Assembly: GCA_020633205.1 (NCBI GenBank)
Contig: JACKEB010000010.1
Location: 1,488,001 to 1,552,000 of the forward strand
Source: Polyangiaceae bacterium
GTDB taxonomy: Bacteria > Myxococcota_A > Polyangia > Polyangiales > Polyangiaceae
Direction: 5' to 3'
DNA length: 64,000 nucleotides
Shown here: positions 1 to 8,628 of the stretch, one piece after another
Position numbering within the stretch: the first letter of the stretch is position 1
How the letters are laid out: the number at the start of each line of letters is the position of its first letter
Notes under the pieces: generated by a model
Told to the model about the DNA's origin: nothing
Database searches by the model: none
What the model saw: only the letters and a program-made list of their open reading frames with translations
Translations under genes and position numbers: made by a program

Positions 1-1
1 C

Positions 2-373
2 GAGGCGCTGATGGAGAAAGCGGACGCTGGCGCAGCGCTCTTCGAGTTGCTCCACACCATGGCGCGGGAGAGCCACAAGAAGAAGGACTTCATCCACGCT
101 CTCGGCGGCTATCCGACGGGCGAGGTCAAGACCGCCAAGAAGCGCTTCGTCGCCGCCTTCGATGCCTTGGTCAAGCGCGCTCAGCGCGCCAAGGAGCTGC
201 GCGCCGATGTCACCGCGGAGGATGTGATCATGCTCTCCAAGAGCGTGTTCAGCAGCGGCGAACAAGACGAAGCCACGCGCACCCGGCGCCTGGGCGTGTT
301 GTTCGACGGCCTGCGAGCGACGGCTAGCGCGGTCAAAGCCGCGAAGCGCGCTGCCAAGACCCGCGGCTGTTGA
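2..373 (+). CDS. TetR/AcrR-family regulator, C-terminal fragment (cut by window start)
   Basis: The frame is open to the first base of the window, so the N-terminal DNA-binding part lies outside. What remains (about 123 residues) is helical, with a segment reading LVKRAQRAKELRADVTAEDV. That matches the usual ligand-domain pattern of TetR regulators (a helix, then 'LRADVTAEDV', then a hydrophobic helix). The end is Lys/Ala-rich. The helix-turn-helix cannot be seen, so the family call rests on the C-terminal pattern alone. The next gene on the same strand starts about 110 bases downstream and could be its target, but nothing in the sequence proves this. Confidence 0.6.
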   Translation, partial: EALMEKADAGAALFELLHTMARESHKKKDFIHALGGYPTGEVKTAKKRFVAAFDALVKRAQRAKELRADVTAEDVIMLSKSVFSSGEQDEATRTRRLGVLFDGLRATASAVKAAKRAAKTRGC

Positions 374-483
374 CGCGTCCACTGCGCTGCGGGTGACGCA
401 CAGGCGGCTGACTATTCGCCGCGCAACGCAGTGTCTCGCTACGGCGCCTTGTGTCGCAGTCCGGACCTCCGCACCCTCGGGCG

Positions 484-2118
484 ATGTCCGAAGCTCTAGC
501 CAAAGAACCCGTTCAAGTCGCGAAGTGGAGCGAGCTCGAAGATCGCAAGCCGGCGTACGCCCTGGTGGGTGACGTCGACCTCGTCGTGATCCGCTATGAC
601 GCCAGCGTCTCCGTGCTCTACGGCCGCTGCCTGCATCGCGGGGCCTTGCTAGCTGACGGATCCGTCGACGACCACGACAACCTGATCTGCGGCCTCCACG
701 GTTGGGATTACCGCGTGGATACCGGCGTGAGTGCCTACAACAACCGTGAGGTGCTCACGAAATTCAGCGCCTGGGTAGAAGGCGATAGCGTCTTCGTGGA
801 TGGGGGTGAGGTAGCGGCGTTCACGCAGAAGCACCCGCAGCCCTACGATCGCAAGGTGTACCTCGGCCTGTATCAAGATCCTCACGGAACACCCCAAGAG
901 CCGTATAACGGGCACATCCAGGAGCTAGCGCAGAACGGCTTGTCCAACGTCGGCCACCACGGCGAGACCAGCGCCATGGGCGTCGCGCTGACGGAGCTGC
1001 CGCGCTGGAAAGACATCCAGCTCTTGACGGCGCAGCTCTGGCGTCAGCCGTTGCTCGATGACGCGCCGGTGGGTACGCAGGTGGTGATCGGTCCCCGCGC
1101 AAAGAAGCCACTCGAGCTCAGCATGCCGCTCTTCGTCAGTGACATGAGCTTTGGTGCGCTGAGCGAAGAAGCCAAGACGGCGCTCGCGATGGGCGCCGAA
1201 GGCGCCGGCACCGGGATCTGCAGTGGCGAAGGCGGCATGCTCCCCGAGGAACAAGCCGCGAATAGCCGCTACTTGTACGAGCTGGCGAGCGCGAAGTTCG
1301 GCTGGTCCCTCGACAAGGTCAAGCAAGTGCAAGCCTTCCATTTCAAGGGCGGCCAAGGCGCCAAGACCGGCACCGGCGGGCACCTACCTGGGGTGAAGGT
1401 CAAAGGGAAGATCTCCGAGGTGCGCGGCATTCCCGAGGGAAACGCGGCGATCAGTCCCAGCACCTTCACGGATCTGCACACGGCCGAAGATTTCCGCCGC
1501 GTCGCCGATGAAGTGCGAGAAGCAAGCGGTGGCATTCCCATCGGCTTCAAGCTGAGCGCCCAGCACATCGAGCGCGACATCGACTTCGCGCTGAGCGCTA
1601 GCGCTGACTACATCATCCTCGATGGTCGTGGCGGCGCGACCGGTGCGGCGCCCGTGATCTTCAAGGAAAACATCTCCGTGCCCACCATGATCGCCCTGGC
1701 GCGCGCGAGGCGCCACCTCGATTCCATTGGCGCGAAGGACGTCACGCTCGTCATCACCGGCGGTCTCCGCACGGAAGGAGACTTCGTCAAGGCGCTCGCC
1801 TTGGGTGCTGACGCCATCGCCGTCGCAAACTCCGCGATTCAAGCCATCGGTTGCCTCGGTATGCGCGCCTGCCACACCAACAAGTGCCCCGTCGGTATCG
1901 CCACCCAAGATCCGAAGCTCCGCAGCCGGCTGAGCATCGAGCGCTCCGCCGCGCGCCTCACCAACTGGTTCAAGGCCACCACCGAGTTGATGCAGGTGCT
2001 CGCGCGCGCCTGCGGCCACGATCACCTCTCGAAGTTCGATCTCCACGATCTGACCACGTATGACCGTGATTTGGCGCACCTCACCGGAGTGCCGTACGCT
2101 GGCGTAACTCCGATTTAG
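484..2118 (+). CDS. Rieske [2Fe-2S] domain fused to FMN-binding glutamate synthase-like domain
   Basis: This 544-residue protein has two parts. Residues about 10-105 form a Rieske domain with C49-x-H51 and C69-x2-H72 as cluster ligands (CLHRG and CGLHGWDY). Residues about 165-540 match the FMN-binding/synthase domain of glutamate synthase (GltB central-C), including GGQGAKTGTGGHLPG and the C-x5-C-x4-C motif in CLGMRACHTNKCPVG that holds a 3Fe-4S cluster in that family. The glutaminase domain and the C-terminal beta-helix of true GltB are absent, so the protein is unlikely to use glutamine by itself. It is more likely an oxidoreductase of unknown substrate fed with electrons through the Rieske centre. 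An upstream GTG at 451 would add 11 residues; ATG 484 is preferred because the Rieske domain starts soon after it. Confidence 0.85.
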   Translation: MSEALAKEPVQVAKWSELEDRKPAYALVGDVDLVVIRYDASVSVLYGRCLHRGALLADGSVDDHDNLICGLHGWDYRVDTGVSAYNNREVLTKFSAWVEGDSVFVDGGEVAAFTQKHPQPYDRKVYLGLYQDPHGTPQEPYNGHIQELAQNGLSNVGHHGETSAMGVALTELPRWKDIQLLTAQLWRQPLLDDAPVGTQVVIGPRAKKPLELSMPLFVSDMSFGALSEEAKTALAMGAEGAGTGICSGEGGMLPEEQAANSRYLYELASAKFGWSLDKVKQVQAFHFKGGQGAKTGTGGHLPGVKVKGKISEVRGIPEGNAAISPSTFTDLHTAEDFRRVADEVREASGGIPIGFKLSAQHIERDIDFALSASADYIILDGRGGATGAAPVIFKENISVPTMIALARARRHLDSIGAKDVTLVITGGLRTEGDFVKALALGADAIAVANSAIQAIGCLGMRACHTNKCPVGIATQDPKLRSRLSIERSAARLTNWFKATTELMQVLARACGHDHLSKFDLHDLTTYDRDLAHLTGVPYAGVTPI

Positions 2119-2356
2119 GTGAGCTCGACGAGGCAGCGAATTGTGCCGCTTACATGGAGCGGGCGTATCAACGCGAGGACGCACCACCTCGCCTCGCACA
2201 AGCGCTACGGATGGCGCGAGAAGCCACACAGCGCTGAGACCCAACGCGCCGAAGTAGGCAGGCGCGCAGCTATTCGAGTGCAATGGGCCTCGAAACTCCC
2301 CGGACACACAACGAAAACCCCTAGCCTATCATTCCCGTGCGGAACTATTGCTCGAG

Positions 2357-3076
2357 ATGATCCAAGCCGAGAGCAGCTACTTCCGAGCCACGCTTGACTC
2401 TCCCCCTGACTCTGACAAGCTGCCGGACGAACGCAGCGGAGGCTCCATCGAGGACCTTACCGCTGAGGGGGACACCGTGACGCAAGATTTTCTGGGACAA
2501 CTCCAGGCAGCGCGGGCTTTTTCCGCACCGCGAGTGTTCCGCCGTATGCATGAGGAATCCGCACTCGACGGATTGCCTACGCTGGGTGACCGCGTGCAGT
2601 GGTGGTCGCTGAAGCGCATCGCCAAGTGGTTGCCTCCCACGAGCTGGAAAGCAGCGTCCGACGCCGTGCCCTTCGCTGAGACAGCGTCTGGAGAGCTGTG
2701 GTGCTGGTATCCGAGCTGGGCCACGGGCAACACTCCTCCCGTCGTGCTCGTGGCTCCCGGCGAGGAAACGCGGCTCTACGCGCCCACCTTCGAAGGCTTC
2801 CTGCTTCGTCAGCTGCTCGAGCTGCTCAGCAGCGCGACCAGCACGGAAAGCGACGCCGCGGAGTTCACCGCGCACGCCCGCAAGGCCGTGGACGCCGTGC
2901 GACCGTTCCTGCGCTCCAACTGGCTCGCTCTGCTCGCGGCCGTGCAAGAGCGTCCACCGCACCTCAACGAACGTACGGGTCACCTGCAGTTTCTGGAACC
3001 GGAAGAAGCGCGGGAGATCATCCAGCGGGAGCTGTCGTTCGAACGCATGAATCCCGGCCTCCTGCACGTGAGCTAG
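2357..3076 (+). CDS. SMI1/KNR4 (SUKH)-like protein
   Basis: About 239 residues, no signal peptide or membrane segment. The central part reads VPFAETASGELWCWYP, then PPVVLVAPGEE and APTFEGFLLRQL. This order (polar 'pFAe..sGe..c', then 'pPVV', then 'aptFeeFL') is the signature of the SUKH/SMI1 fold, found in immunity proteins of polymorphic toxins and in general cytoplasmic proteins. No toxin gene is adjacent, so an immunity role is not supported here. ATG 2357 was taken; an in-frame TTG lies 9 bases upstream. It stands alone between the Rieske fusion gene and an esterase lipoprotein on the same strand. Confidence 0.55.
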   Translation: MIQAESSYFRATLDSPPDSDKLPDERSGGSIEDLTAEGDTVTQDFLGQLQAARAFSAPRVFRRMHEESALDGLPTLGDRVQWWSLKRIAKWLPPTSWKAASDAVPFAETASGELWCWYPSWATGNTPPVVLVAPGEETRLYAPTFEGFLLRQLLELLSSATSTESDAAEFTAHARKAVDAVRPFLRSNWLALLAAVQERPPHLNERTGHLQFLEPEEAREIIQRELSFERMNPGLLHVS

Positions 3077-3207
3077 CGGCGCGAAGAGAGCGCTGCGCGC
3101 GTGCAGCGGGCGTGGCGCACACGCCTCGCCTGAGCGCTGAGAGCGGCGGCAATTCGTGCGTGATTTCGCGCCCGGGCCCTTGGTACGCAGCTTGCGAAGC
3201 AGGAGGT

Positions 3208-4398
3208 ATGCAACGCCTCCTCACCAGCCTGGTCCTCGTTCCCCTGCTGGCGCTCAACGCCTGCTCGAGCAGTGACAGCTCGGGAACGAGCGCGGGAGGG
3301 ATGGGTGGCAGCGCCGGCTCGGATAGCGGCGGCGCCGCGAGCGGTGGAGCTGCGGGAGCGAGCGGAAGTGCCGCGACGGGCGGCACTTCAAGCGCCGGCA
3401 CCTCGAGCGGAGGCGCCTCGAGTGGAGGCACTTCAAATGGCGGCACCGGCGGTGTGGATCCCTACGCCGACCTCTACCTCGACGACCTCACGTTGCCTGC
3501 TGCTTCACCCGCTCCGTTCGACGTCCCGGACGGCACCGAGTTCTACTCGGACATTCCGTACGGCACCGACGCGCGCATGCGCTTTGATCTGTTCAAGCCT
3601 GCAGCAGCCGCCCCAACCCCGATCGTCGTCTTCATTCACGGTGGCGGATTCACCGGCGGCTCGAAGGACCAGTACGGCAACTCAGACGGCATCCGCAGCT
3701 TGCTCAACGCAGGCGTGGCCTACGCGAGTCTCGAGTACCGCGTGCTCGATGACGTCGACAGCGACGGTGTGATCAAGTGCTTGAGCGACAACCGTCGAGC
3801 TCTCAAGTTCATCCGCTACCACGCAAGCGAGCTCAACCTGAACGCCACCAAGGTCGTGTTACGGGGGGGCTCTGCGGGTGCCGGCACGAGCCTGTGGCTC
3901 GGCTTCCATGACGACATGGCGCGCCCCGACGCTGAGAGCCCGGTCGAGCATGAGAGCACGCGCGTACTGGGTGTGATCGCCAACAGCACCCAAGCGACCT
4001 ACGACCTGCTGAAGTGGCAAACCGTGGTCTTCGCCCCGTACAACCTCGATCTGGTCCAAGTCACTGAAGACCTGGGCATGGAGCAGCGGTTGCTCTCCTT
4101 CTATGGCATGCAGACCATCGACGAGTTGCCCACGCCCGCCATCACTGCATACCGCGCGGAAGTAGACATGCTTGGCTTGATGTCCAGCGACGACCCGCCC
4201 TTTTGGGTGCACAACACCTTGCCCGAGAAGGTCCCGACCACGGTTGGGTCGCTCTACCACCACCCGTACCACGCACGGGCGTTGATGGATCGCGCGACCG
4301 AGGTGGGGGTCGAATCCGTTGGCTACATCGACGCACTCGGCGTCGCCGATGCGTCTGGCGAAACCGAGTGGCAGTTCGCGCTGCGCCGCCTGCAATAG
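3208..4398 (+). CDS. lipoprotein alpha/beta-hydrolase (esterase/lipase type)
   Basis: A 396-residue exported protein. The start is fixed by AGGAGGT directly before ATG 3208 and by the signal peptide that follows (MQRLLTSLVLVPLLALNAC), with a lipobox cysteine at residue 19. A Gly/Ser/Ala-rich linker of about 60 residues follows. The hydrolase domain then shows the oxyanion-hole motif HGGG (IVVFIHGGGFTGG) and a nucleophile elbow in LRGGSAGAGTSLWLG, as in the BD-FAE/carboxylesterase group. A catalytic His near the C-terminus is likely in LYHHPYHARAL. It probably hydrolyses a short ester at the cell surface; the substrate is unknown. The linker is of the type shared by several other lipoproteins in this window. 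Confidence 0.85.
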   Translation: MQRLLTSLVLVPLLALNACSSSDSSGTSAGGMGGSAGSDSGGAASGGAAGASGSAATGGTSSAGTSSGGASSGGTSNGGTGGVDPYADLYLDDLTLPAASPAPFDVPDGTEFYSDIPYGTDARMRFDLFKPAAAAPTPIVVFIHGGGFTGGSKDQYGNSDGIRSLLNAGVAYASLEYRVLDDVDSDGVIKCLSDNRRALKFIRYHASELNLNATKVVLRGGSAGAGTSLWLGFHDDMARPDAESPVEHESTRVLGVIANSTQATYDLLKWQTVVFAPYNLDLVQVTEDLGMEQRLLSFYGMQTIDELPTPAITAYRAEVDMLGLMSSDDPPFWVHNTLPEKVPTTVGSLYHHPYHARALMDRATEVGVESVGYIDALGVADASGETEWQFALRRLQ

Positions 4399-4489
4399 CC
4401 CGGCAGTTTCCGCGTCGGATACCTTAATAGCTTCAACTCCAGGCGGGCTCACGTTGCGCCTGCGTCCCAGGTTCTGAGAACATGGGAAC

Positions 4490-4849
4490 ATGAGCGTGGG
4501 GTGGCCGAATCAACCGGGCGCGCCGGGTCAGCCGGGCGCACCGGGACAACCCGGGGGACCGCAGTGGGGCTACGCGCCGCCTCCACCGTTGGAGCCGCCG
4601 CGACCGAAGCAGGTCAAGGGCCCTCCACCGCCGCCACCGCGCCCCATTCGTTCAGGCGCGGTCGGCTGGAACGCAGGCTTCATGCTGATGTTCGGCACGA
4701 TGTTCGGCGGGATCCCGATGATCATCTTCACGATCTTTGCCTTCACCATGCCCATGCCCTGGGAGGGCTGGATGCTTGATTACCGCGGGGTACCGGCGGT
4801 GGCCCAGGCGAAGAGTGCGCGCGGGACATGGCTTTTGCAGGGTTCTTGA
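4490..4849 (+). CDS. Pro/Gly-rich membrane protein, N-terminal part of a probable frameshifted gene
   Basis: This 119-residue frame starts with a Gln/Pro/Gly-rich cytoplasmic tail with GQPGAPGQPGG repeats, followed by one clear membrane helix (about residues 62-87, MLMFGTMFGGIPMIIFTIF). It then ends in a tail (VPAVAQAKSARGTWLLQGS) that looks unlike coding sequence. The next frame, which opens before this one ends, carries a second hydrophobic stretch and a soluble domain. The two pieces together look like one two-helix DUF3592-like protein. Either a frameshift lies near 4790-4840 or the two are translated as overlapping partners. Confidence 0.55.
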   Translation: MSVGWPNQPGAPGQPGAPGQPGGPQWGYAPPPPLEPPRPKQVKGPPPPPPRPIRSGAVGWNAGFMLMFGTMFGGIPMIIFTIFAFTMPMPWEGWMLDYRGVPAVAQAKSARGTWLLQGS

Positions 4850-5088
4850 TCGCCCTTGGGCGCCGCCGCGTCTACAGGCACGGCACCGCAGCCCAAGCGC
4901 GAGTCCAAGAGGTGACCGCGTCCGCATCGAGTCAGAACGATCAGCGGGTGATGATCGCCCACTACTCCTTCCAAACCCCCCGGGGCGTATTCCGTGGGGA
5001 ATGGAAGACAGTGAACCCGCCTGGGGTCGGTGAGGTGATCTGGGTGATCTACAACCCAAAGAACCCCAAGGCGAGCCTACCGGCTTAG
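4828..5088 (+). CDS. DUF3592-like domain, C-terminal part of a probable frameshifted gene
   Basis: Eighty-six residues in the frame after the preceding piece, overlapping it by 22 bases. It begins with a short hydrophobic segment (MAFAGFLIALGRRR), then a beta-rich domain with HGTAAQARVQEV, HYSFQTPRGVFRGEW and IWVIYNPKNPKAS. That order (G..A.A.V, then Y.F.tp.G...G, then V.Y.P..P) is characteristic of DUF3592-type domains, which follow two membrane helices. The stand-alone start at 4828 has no good ribosome site. The frame is open back to 4780, so fusion to the upstream frame by a 1-base shift is the simplest reading. It converges with the GFA gene, 3 bases apart. Confidence 0.55.
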   Translation: MAFAGFLIALGRRRVYRHGTAAQARVQEVTASASSQNDQRVMIAHYSFQTPRGVFRGEWKTVNPPGVGEVIWVIYNPKNPKASLPA

Positions 5089-5091
5089 CGA

Positions 5092-5451
5092 TCAGTAGCT
5101 CTTGCCGTCGACCTGCTTGATCTTCAGCGCTCCAAGGTCGATATCGTCCAAGCAGCGCACGTTCACCGCCGCCATCACCTGGCCGCCAGGTCCGATTCCG
5201 CGCGCAAACGAGCGAATGCCGCAGTTCTTGCAGAACAGGTGATGGATCACGTTCTTGTTGAACTGATAGTCGCTGAGCGACTCCTCACCTTGCAACAGCT
5301 TGAACTGCGCTTCAGGGACGAACGCTAGCATCGTGCCCGTCTTGGAGCAGATGGAGCAGTTGCAGGTCATCACCTCGCCCAGCTCGAGCTGTACTTCGTA
5401 CCGCACGTTGCCGCAGTGACAGCCACCTTGATACGTCTTCATGTCACTCAT
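5092..5451 (-). CDS. GFA-family (CENP-V/GFA) zinc protein
   Basis: A 119-residue protein of the glutathione-dependent formaldehyde-activating (GFA/CENP-V) fold. Zinc ligands are visible as GGCHCGNVRYEV near the start, CNCSICSKTG (C-x-C-x2-C) and FCKNCGIRSF (C-x2-C). Length fits the family. The named activity was shown for few members; most are of unknown substrate, so only the fold is assigned. It is a single gene, convergent with the DUF3592-like gene and divergent from the DoxX gene 160 bases away. Confidence 0.85.
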   Translation of the reverse strand: MSDMKTYQGGCHCGNVRYEVQLELGEVMTCNCSICSKTGTMLAFVPEAQFKLLQGEESLSDYQFNKNVIHHLFCKNCGIRSFARGIGPGGQVMAAVNVRCLDDIDLGALKIKQVDGKSY

Positions 5452-5460
5452 TCGTCGCTA

Positions 5461-5532
5461 CCTCACCCCAACCCCAGGACCCTGCTTCGTCAACAATACG
5501 CGCCGCAGCTCACGGGTTTGGGGGTGAGGGTG
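5461..5532. repeat. inverted pair of the G-rich intergenic motif
   Basis: The left arm reads CCTCACCCCAACCCC (5461-5475) and the right arm GGGTTTGGGGGTGAGGG (5515-5531), about 40 bases apart. They are inverted copies of the motif seen alone in several other junctions of this window. As RNA they would pair into a long hairpin between two divergent genes. Confidence 0.6.
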
Positions 5533-5610
5533 TAACGCGGAACCCCTGCGCATCGATTGTAAAAGCGCGCCAAGCTTGCCACGCGCTGCGTGTGACCCTA
5601 TGCGACGCGG

Positions 5611-6012
5611 ATGCCGACACGTGCTCAGCTCGTCAGCGCCTACGTGATGGCGTTTTTCTACACCAGCGCCGGGGTGATGCACTTCGTGAACCCCAGCTTC
5701 TTCGTGCAGATCGTGCCGAGCATGCTCCCGTTCCCTCTGCTCATCGTCTATGTGAGCGGTGTGGCGGAGCTGACCTTGGGCGTCGGCTTGGCGCTCTCGA
5801 GGACGCGGCACTGGGCGGCGTGGGGCGTGGTGGCGCTGCTCGTCGCGGTGTATCCGGCGAACCTCTATCACTGGCTCGCCGGAGTGCAGGTGGATGGGAT
5901 GCAGGTTCCCGGCTTCTATCATCCGCTGCGCGCGTTGATTCAGCTCTTGCTCATCGCCTGGGCGGCTTGGCTCGCCCGCAGCACGCGCCCAGTGAAGGTC
6001 ACAAGCAGTTGA
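5611..6012 (+). CDS. DoxX-like four-helix membrane protein
   Basis: A 133-residue integral membrane protein with four hydrophobic helices. The pattern FFYTSAGVMHFVNPSFF, then SGVAELTLGVGLAL and ALLVAVYPANLYHWL is typical of small DoxX/DoxD-related proteins, in which the H-F-x-x-P-x-F-F motif follows helix 1. Some family members are quinone-linked oxidoreductase subunits, but no function can be assigned from sequence. Its last 14 bases overlap the 3' end of a lipoprotein gene on the other strand, so the two genes share no terminator space. Confidence 0.8.
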   Translation: MPTRAQLVSAYVMAFFYTSAGVMHFVNPSFFVQIVPSMLPFPLLIVYVSGVAELTLGVGLALSRTRHWAAWGVVALLVAVYPANLYHWLAGVQVDGMQVPGFYHPLRALIQLLLIAWAAWLARSTRPVKVTSS

Positions 6013-6946
6013 GCGTGACGTCCGGCTCTTTTCTGTGCGGATACACAAAGTGCGCCGCGTAGTCGAAGCTGCCCCCGCGCACCTCGAAGTCAATCTTTCC
6101 GTCCAGGGTGCCGCCACCACTCACCGTCTTGTACTCCATCGCCCAGTTGGTGACCGTCATCACCTGCCCGGTGGTGGACTGTGCGGCGACGTCAACTAGC
6201 TGCATGTCCATCGGACCATTGCTGAAGTAGACGCCCAGCTTGGTCGGCGGTGCGTAGAGCTGATAGCTCACCGTGCTGGCTTCCCGGGAGTCTCGCATCA
6301 GGATGCGCGTCTCAATCAGTACGTGCTCGCTCAGCGCGTTCGCGATTTCGTTCAGGTCGAGGTGTAGCTCACCGCTCGCGCCCCCTTCGAGACCGAGCAG
6401 CTCGGCGCCGTTCTGCGCGCCCTCGTAGGTCGCGTTCACCGTCGTCGTGGTCTCACCGCTGGTGTCGACGGACGCCTTGGCAGTGACGGTCGCCTTGGTG
6501 AAGTAGTTACCGAGCTGGAACACGTCGAAGTCGATCACGTCGCCGGCTTTGCCGAAGCTCGTATCCTTGCCGAGCGTCAGCGTGAGTTCCATCTGACTAC
6601 CAGCGGCGTAGCGCCCCTCACCCACGTAGCGGAAGCCATCTGCCTCGGTGTCGTTGCCTGATGCCGAGTTGAACAGCACGCTCACCAAGGTGCTCACGAA
6701 GGCCATCGAGAGGCCTCCGCAGATCACCATCTCGTGGCAGCTGTCCTTGAAGTCGACCGCGAGCTGGAGTTCCGACTCGACCTGAGCGTTGGTGCACGAC
6801 TCGAGGCCTGGGTGACTTGGATCATCCAGCGCGCTCACCGGCGCCGCGGGGTTCTCCGTGTCCTGCGGTCCCGTTGGGACGCACGCGCCCTGAGTCACCA
6901 AGCCGCACAGAACCAGCACCCCAAAACCAGTCTTCCAAAGTTTCAT
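5999..6946 (-). CDS. hypothetical exported protein, probable lipoprotein
   Basis: 315 residues. The N-terminus (MKLWKTGFGVLVLCGLVTQG then AC) is a signal peptide. A lipobox-like GAC gives a probable lipid anchor, although the -3 residue (Gln) is not ideal. The mature part has five cysteines, a short hydrophobic segment (LSMAFVSTLVSVLF) and then a beta-rich region with many Thr/Val strands (ATVTAKASVDTSGETTTTV). No known domain was recognised. It converges tail to tail with the DoxX gene and is divergent from the beta-propeller lipoprotein gene. Confidence 0.75.
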   Translation of the reverse strand: MKLWKTGFGVLVLCGLVTQGACVPTGPQDTENPAAPVSALDDPSHPGLESCTNAQVESELQLAVDFKDSCHEMVICGGLSMAFVSTLVSVLFNSASGNDTEADGFRYVGEGRYAAGSQMELTLTLGKDTSFGKAGDVIDFDVFQLGNYFTKATVTAKASVDTSGETTTTVNATYEGAQNGAELLGLEGGASGELHLDLNEIANALSEHVLIETRILMRDSREASTVSYQLYAPPTKLGVYFSNGPMDMQLVDVAAQSTTGQVMTVTNWAMEYKTVSGGGTLDGKIDFEVRGGSFDYAAHFVYPHRKEPDVTLNCL

Positions 6947-7201
6947 GTCGCCTCCAAAGTAAGCAAGTCGATCAGTCTACGACGCTGCCAAACGCGCTCT
7001 TCCCCGGTCAGGTTTGCCGAAGAGCGGCGCGCTACTACTGTGAATTTCAAGCCCGGTGTCCCTGACAGGGTTGTCATACCGTCTGGAAAAACAGCGCTTC
7101 ATCCATGCCTCACTACGCCGCGCGGAAATGCTCTCCCCAGTCGCGTGAACGCAGCGTTTGTCGGCTTGCCAGCGGCACCGTCCCCCGCCTACATTCCCGC
7201 C

Positions 7202-8545
7202 ATGAAAATCCCGCGCCGCTCCCTTACCCAGCTTTCGCGCTGCTCGATTGCCCCTGTCTTTGCAGCCCTCGTTCCATTCCTGTGTTTCGCCTGCGGCAGT
7301 GACGACGGCGGCTCAACAGGTTCCAAGGGCGCGGGCGCGGCAGGAGGCACCGGCGGCGCGGCTGGTTCGAGTGGCAGTGGCGGCGCGGGGGGAACCGGCG
7401 GAAGTAGCGGCGGTTCAGCCGGTAGCGGTGGGTCGACAGGCGGCAGCGGAGGCACGGCTGGCACCGGCGGCACCAGCTGTCACGCCACCGCGCCAGCAGA
7501 TCACGCAGTGCTGCAGTTCGTCGTCTCGCATCCTTATGACGCAACCGGCGCACAAGCGCCGGTGTACGAACTGGTAGAGGTCGACGGTACGACGCTCACC
7601 CGCGGCTCGACCTTCGATCTCGGTCGAAATTTCCTTGGAGAAATTATCTTCACACCAGACGGTCAGATTGGCTTCGTGGCAGAGGACGACGGCAAGCTCG
7701 GCGTGTTCCGCCTCACGGCAAGTGGGGTGGAGGTGGTGCACGCGGCGTATGAAGGCGGGTTCTACGCAAGCGGCCTCGTGATGGCTCCAGACGGCTCATC
7801 GCTCTACATCCAGGACGGCAACTGGCGCGAGAACGGCGGCGGGATCTACGCCGTGGACATCGGCTGCGACGGCAGCCTGAGCAACGAGCGCAAGCTCGTG
7901 GACGCGAAGCTCCCCTACGGCTTCGCCTTCGCTCCGAACGATCCGAACACCGCCTACTCCTTCGCACGCGATCTCGGCGATTCGCCGACAGGAGAAGACT
8001 TCCACGTCCTCGCGTGGGGCAGCGCGCCGACGCGCACCGCTGGCACCACGGTCTTCAATGACGAAGAGGCCCAGGTGTCCACGCTGGTCGTGACCCACGA
8101 CGGCAAGTTCGCGCTGATGGGCGACAACGCTGGCTTCAGCAGCGTCCCGAATCGTGTGGGCGTCGCCAAGCTCGGTGCGTCTCCCAGCATGGCCCAGGTG
8201 CTGAGCCCAATCGAAGACCCCATCGACATCGTGACCTCACCCTTCGACGACGCCGCGCTGGTAGTGTCAGGGTTCGGAGAAAAGCTCTGGATCTTGGACT
8301 ACGACCCAACCGCCGCAGAACCCTTCAGCGTACGCGGTGAGGTAGCCTACAGCTCCGCTCCAGAGCTCCCCGCGTTCGCCGTGTCCATCGACGAAGGTCA
8401 GCACAAGGGTCGAGTCTTCGTCGCCGAGAATGGCGGGATCCGCATGCTGCGATTTGCTGCAGGCGGTCAGGTGACGGACGAAGGCGTGCTCGACTTCGGC
8501 GATGGCCTGACCAACGCCGTGGGCAGTATCGGCGTCGTCCCGTAG
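7202..8545 (+). CDS. beta-propeller-like lipoprotein with Gly-rich linker
   Basis: 447 residues from ATG 7202. The signal peptide ends at FLCFAC (lipobox), followed by a linker of about 70 residues made of GGS/GGT/GGA units. The rest has repeated strands such as GEIIFTPDGQIGFVAEDDG, LVMAPDGSSLYIQD, GFAFAPNDPNTAYSF and LVVTHDGKFALMGD. The recurring 'f.pdg...y' pattern is that of a six- or seven-bladed propeller of the lactonase/YVTN type. No catalytic residues can be named. It is probably displayed on the outer membrane. A strong bidirectional terminator follows. Confidence 0.8.
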   Translation: MKIPRRSLTQLSRCSIAPVFAALVPFLCFACGSDDGGSTGSKGAGAAGGTGGAAGSSGSGGAGGTGGSSGGSAGSGGSTGGSGGTAGTGGTSCHATAPADHAVLQFVVSHPYDATGAQAPVYELVEVDGTTLTRGSTFDLGRNFLGEIIFTPDGQIGFVAEDDGKLGVFRLTASGVEVVHAAYEGGFYASGLVMAPDGSSLYIQDGNWRENGGGIYAVDIGCDGSLSNERKLVDAKLPYGFAFAPNDPNTAYSFARDLGDSPTGEDFHVLAWGSAPTRTAGTTVFNDEEAQVSTLVVTHDGKFALMGDNAGFSSVPNRVGVAKLGASPSMAQVLSPIEDPIDIVTSPFDDAALVVSGFGEKLWILDYDPTAAEPFSVRGEVAYSSAPELPAFAVSIDEGQHKGRVFVAENGGIRMLRFAAGGQVTDEGVLDFGDGLTNAVGSIGVVP

Positions 8546-8563
8546 CTCCTCGTTTCCCATCCG

Positions 8564-8584
8564 GTTTTTTGGGGGTGAGGGTGA
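8564..8584 (+). repeat. G-rich intergenic motif copy
   Basis: Six T, five G, then TGAGGGTGA, directly before the terminator hairpin between two convergent genes. It matches copies at 46291, 58281 and 5515. Confidence 0.5.
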
Positions 8585-8585
8585 G

Positions 8586-8620
8586 ACGCGGCGTCGGAGC
8601 ACCGACGCCGCGTTTCTGTT
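8586..8620. terminator. bidirectional intrinsic terminator
   Basis: A perfect 12-bp stem (ACGCGGCGTCGG / CCGACGCCGCGT) with an AGCA loop, followed by TTTCTGTT on the plus strand. It sits between two convergent genes (propeller lipoprotein and chitinase) and can serve both. Confidence 0.85.
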
Positions 8621-8628
8621 GGACGCAT

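Noticed and set aside
2119..2397. Small frame directly after the Rieske fusion gene
   Set aside because: GTG start touching the previous stop, no ribosome site, basic noise-like composition, and it runs into the SUKH-like gene.
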